From Pseudomonas mandelii (GTDB lineage Bacteria; Pseudomonadota; Gammaproteobacteria; Pseudomonadales; Pseudomonadaceae): DNA of 64,000 bases. A model generated the notes under the pieces. The model searched no databases. It was not told the origin of the DNA and saw only the letters and a program-made list of their open reading frames with translations. The stretch's first letter is position 1; each line of letters opens with the position of its first letter. The stretch spans positions 115,429-179,428 of the forward strand of contig NZ_RCZA01000013.1 in NCBI RefSeq assembly GCF_006438925.1, in the 5' to 3' direction. Shown one piece after another: positions 61,486 to 64,000 of the stretch. The position numbers were made by a program, and so were the translations under genes.

Positions 61486-62349
61486 ATGGATGAAGTCACT
61501 ACCATGCCCTCGGATGATGTACCTGCTATTCAACATATAGTGCAGCGCAAGCTCGGACGCTGTCTGTTGCGCTTGCAACAATACGAACGGCAGCTGAAAG
61601 CCATTGTCGCGCATGGCGAGCTGAGCGGTCCCGCGGATCGGCTGCCTATCATCCGTGAGCAGAAGATCGCATGTGCCCAGAATAAGACGATGGGCACGTT
61701 GATGGGGATGTTGACCGAAAGCTTTCTGACCCCGCCGCTCCCAAATGAAGAAGAGTCACAGATGGAAGCCGATGTCGGTGACCAGATCTGGCTCAGGTAT
61801 GGATGGCAGTTGGAAATGACAGCCGAGCATTATGAGGCAATGAAGGCCGACCTCAAGGAGCTGGTTGACCTGCGCAATAAACTGGTTCACCACTTCATTG
61901 AGCGTTTCGATCTCTGGTCTGAATCAGGCTGCCAGGCGGCGGATGGTTTTCTGGAGGAAAGCTACGAAACCATCAATCGGCATTGTCTGAATCTGCAATG
62001 TTGGGCCAAAACCATGATTGAGGCACGAGCTAAAATGGCTTCGTTTATACAGAGCCAAACATTTGAAGATGTGTTCGACGGTATCCGGGTGGATGGCTCA
62101 GTCGATTGGCCTGGCAGTGGGATATGCCACTGTTTACGTGAAGCAGAAACCAAGCTTGCCGAAGGTGGCTGGACTCGACTGGAAGCAGCCATCCGCTGGA
62201 TTGGTGGTACCTATCCAGAGCAGATGCCCAAGCGCTACGGTTGCAGTAGCTGGAGGCATGCCCTGCACGAATCACGACAGTTCGAAATACGAAAATCCCA
62301 AGCTGATAATGAACCTACTGCCGTCTGGTATCGCAGCAAGGTCAGTTGA
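61486..62349 (+). CDS. OST-HTH/LOTUS-domain protein
   Basis: The protein of about 287 residues has a long helical N-terminal region (AIQHIVQRKLGRCLLRLQQYERQLKAIVAHG) and a central region with LVDLRNKLVHHFIERFDLW. The C-terminal winged-helix segment (LEAAIRWIGGTYPEQMPKRYG...) fits LOTUS/OST-HTH domains that bind RNA, notably G-rich or quadruplex RNA, in other organisms. No start has a strong ribosome site; 61468 and 61504 are alternatives. Its job in bacteria is unclear, and here it sits beside mobile remnants. Confidence 0.65.
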   Translation: MDEVTTMPSDDVPAIQHIVQRKLGRCLLRLQQYERQLKAIVAHGELSGPADRLPIIREQKIACAQNKTMGTLMGMLTESFLTPPLPNEEESQMEADVGDQIWLRYGWQLEMTAEHYEAMKADLKELVDLRNKLVHHFIERFDLWSESGCQAADGFLEESYETINRHCLNLQCWAKTMIEARAKMASFIQSQTFEDVFDGIRVDGSVDWPGSGICHCLREAETKLAEGGWTRLEAAIRWIGGTYPEQMPKRYGCSSWRHALHESRQFEIRKSQADNEPTAVWYRSKVS

Positions 62350-62404
62350 ATGGGAAACTGAATCGTCCCTCCTTTTGTAAGTGCGTTGAGTGACTGCTCC
62401 TGGC

Positions 62405-64000
62405 CCAGAGTGTGTAAAAACGTCAGATTGGGTTTTCTATCATCGACGCCAGGAGACCGTGCTCACGTTTCGCAAACTGATCAAGGTCACGACGCTTTCA
62501 GGAACAGTTAAAACAGCTCAGCAGCCTTTTAAAGTCATTTGGAAGGGGTAAAAAAGACCGGTTTTTACGCCGTCAACGCTTTCATCAAGCCAGTGGTGCC
62601 GATGATTTTCATGACCCGTTTCAGGTTGTAGGCGAGCACGTTCAAGCTCATCTCGGCGCTCACCCCGTTAAGCTTTCGGGTCAAGAAATGCGTCGCACCG
62701 CGCGTTGCTCAGTCGGGCCTGCATTTCCTCCAATACGGCTTCATGCTCCCAGCGTCGAACCCGCCGTTCCGTGCTCGGTGTGCACTGCGGTTTCATTGCG
62801 CAGCCCCGGCATTTCGAACTCCAGTAACGGTGCAACGTCAGGCCTTTTTCAACGTTGGTATAGCGCCAGATCAGCGCCTCTCCAGCCGGACAAATGTATT
62901 CGTTTTTTGCCGCGTCATAGATGAAGGCATCGTTATTGAAACGCCCGTCAGCCTTGGCTCCAGAGGTCATCGGCTTGGGCACATAGGCGGTGATGCCGGC
63001 ATCGTGACAAGCCAGGATTTCTTCGCTTTTGAAGTAACCTCGATCCGCCACTACCGACAACGTATCTGACGCCATCGCCTCGCGGGCCTGCTTGGCCATC
63101 GAGCTGAGTTGATCGCGGTCGGAACCGACGTTGGTCACCTCGTGCGCAACGATCAAATGGTGCTGGGTATCGACCGCTGTCTGCACGTTGTAGCCGACGA
63201 TTCCCGTGCCGCGCGTCATCATGGAGCGGCTGTCTGGATCGGTCAGTGAGACCTGTTTATCCGGCGATTCGTTGAGCTGAATTTCAATGACCTGTAACTC
63301 TTTCATCTGAGCTTTGAGCTTGTCTATTTTCTCTTGCAGACGAGCAGCCTTGGGCTGAGCGATTGAGGGTTCTTGCTGATCGGCTTCGTCGAGCGCAGTC
63401 AGGTACCGATTGATACTCGATTCAATTTCTTCCATTCGCCGCTTCAGCTTGGCGCTGGTGAAATTGCGGTCGCGGTTGTTGACGGCCTTGAATTTACTGC
63501 CGTCGATGGCAACCAGATTTTCTCCGAATAATCCCAACTGCTGGCACAGCACCACAAACTGGCGGCAGACGCCTCGGATGGCCTTGCTGTTGTCTTTTCG
63601 GAAGTTGGCGATGGTCTTGAAATCGGGCATCAAACGCCCGGTTAGCCACATCAGCTCGACGTTGCGTTGGGCTTCTCGTTCCAGACGCCGGCTCGACTGA
63701 ATGCGGTTCAGATAGCCGTAGATGTAGATCTTCAGCAGGACAGCGGGATGGTAAGCCGGCCGGCCAGTATCTGCCGGTATGGCGCCTTCAAAACCCAGTT
63801 TGACCAGGTCAAGTTCGTCGACAAAGACGTCGACTACGCGCACCGGATTGGTATCCGTGACGTAATCGTCGAGGCTCTCTGGAAGGAAGGTGCTTTGGCC
63901 TCGATGTTCACCTTGGATAAAGCGCTTCATGGGCGATCCTTGCGATGAAATCCTCAGAAATCATAGCAAGGGTTTGCGAAAGAGTTTTTACACACTCTGG
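62405..64000 (-). mobile_element. IS1182-type insertion sequence, non-autonomous copy
   Basis: Perfect 17-base terminal inverted repeats are seen: CCAGAGTGTGTAAAAAC at 62405-62421 and its complement at 63984-64000, the last base of the window. The element is about 1.6 kb with one transposase gene that has an internal deletion. A target duplication cannot be judged because the right flank is outside the window. Confidence 0.85.
62668..63930 (-). pseudogene. IS1182-family transposase with internal deletion and frameshift
   Basis: The 420-codon frame has the N-terminal IS1182 pattern (TGRPAYHPAVLLKIYIYGYL), the first catalytic Asp region (LVAIDGSKFKAVNN), a coiled-coil insert, and DRGYFKSEEI with the second Asp. 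It ends at LSNARCDAFLDPKA-stop. In a shifted frame the DNA beyond (62668-62580) still encodes GATHFLTRKLNGVSAEM and NLKRVMKIIGTTGLMKALTA, the normal C-terminus. The lost piece, near 62695, should carry the EHPFG-type segment with the catalytic Glu. Confidence 0.85.

Overview
The window reads as chromosome of a fluorescent-group Pseudomonas. Codon use is GC-rich, and there is a catBCA-benR-benABCD aromatic locus, an arcDABC operon with an Anr-type box, DUF1652 and DUF5064 proteins, and many REP-like inverted repeats of the GTGGGAGCGAGC and GTAGGAGCTG types. No rRNA, tRNA or CRISPR array was seen. All calls come from reading the sequence; no database search was run.

Layout. 1-6.9 kb: a partial SRAP gene, an orphan sulfonate-type binding protein, a LysR regulator divergent from a CitMHS transporter with an AtuA-type gene pair, a NodB-type deacetylase lipoprotein and a DUF1652 gene. 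6.9-18.2 kb: catechol and benzoate degradation. catR faces catBCA, then benR, then benABCD; benzoate goes through a cis-diol and catechol to the beta-ketoadipate enol-lactone. A foreign-looking cassette on the other strand sits between benR and benA: an Hcp gene, a LysM/glycine-rich putative type VI effector and two related small membrane proteins that look like immunity proteins. 18.2-24.9 kb: small genes, an oxidoreductase remnant, and a puu-like trio whose glutamine-synthetase gene is broken by one frameshift.

25-42 kb is the most interesting block. It holds a luciferase-like flavin monooxygenase, two near-duplicate flavin reductases, an NCS1 permease, a polyamine-type ABC importer, a RibBA-like protein, a DUF1330 protein, a Zn-ribbon Nudix protein, a GntR/FCD regulator, a CMD-family protein, two aldehyde dehydrogenases (one like succinate-semialdehyde dehydrogenase), an alpha/beta hydrolase and an AA_synth/DUF1185 protein. 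Six copies of one operator (consensus TGGTATACCATAATACA) lie in front of the separate transcription units, so the locus looks like one regulon. The gene set suggests oxidative opening of an N-heterocycle, resembling the Rut and bacterial pyridine routes, ending at succinate. The substrate is unknown.

42.2-51.4 kb: a NarL-type two-component system, cstA with its small partner gene, a phosphatase, a DUF5329 protein, a quinone oxidoreductase and two copies of a large intergenic repeat (a third is at 28.6 kb). 51.4-57.5 kb: a head-to-head junction of a truncated tauD-like gene and a truncated antiporter gene, a DUF5064 gene, and the arcDABC operon. A decayed second piece of the same antiporter 5' region lies beyond arcD, so the arc segment is bracketed by related remnants. 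57.5-64 kb is a decaying accessory zone: an integrase fragment, small AT-richer orphan genes including a c-type cytochrome, a frameshifted tyrosine recombinase, a LOTUS-domain protein, and an IS1182-type element with both inverted repeats but a transposase that has lost an internal segment.
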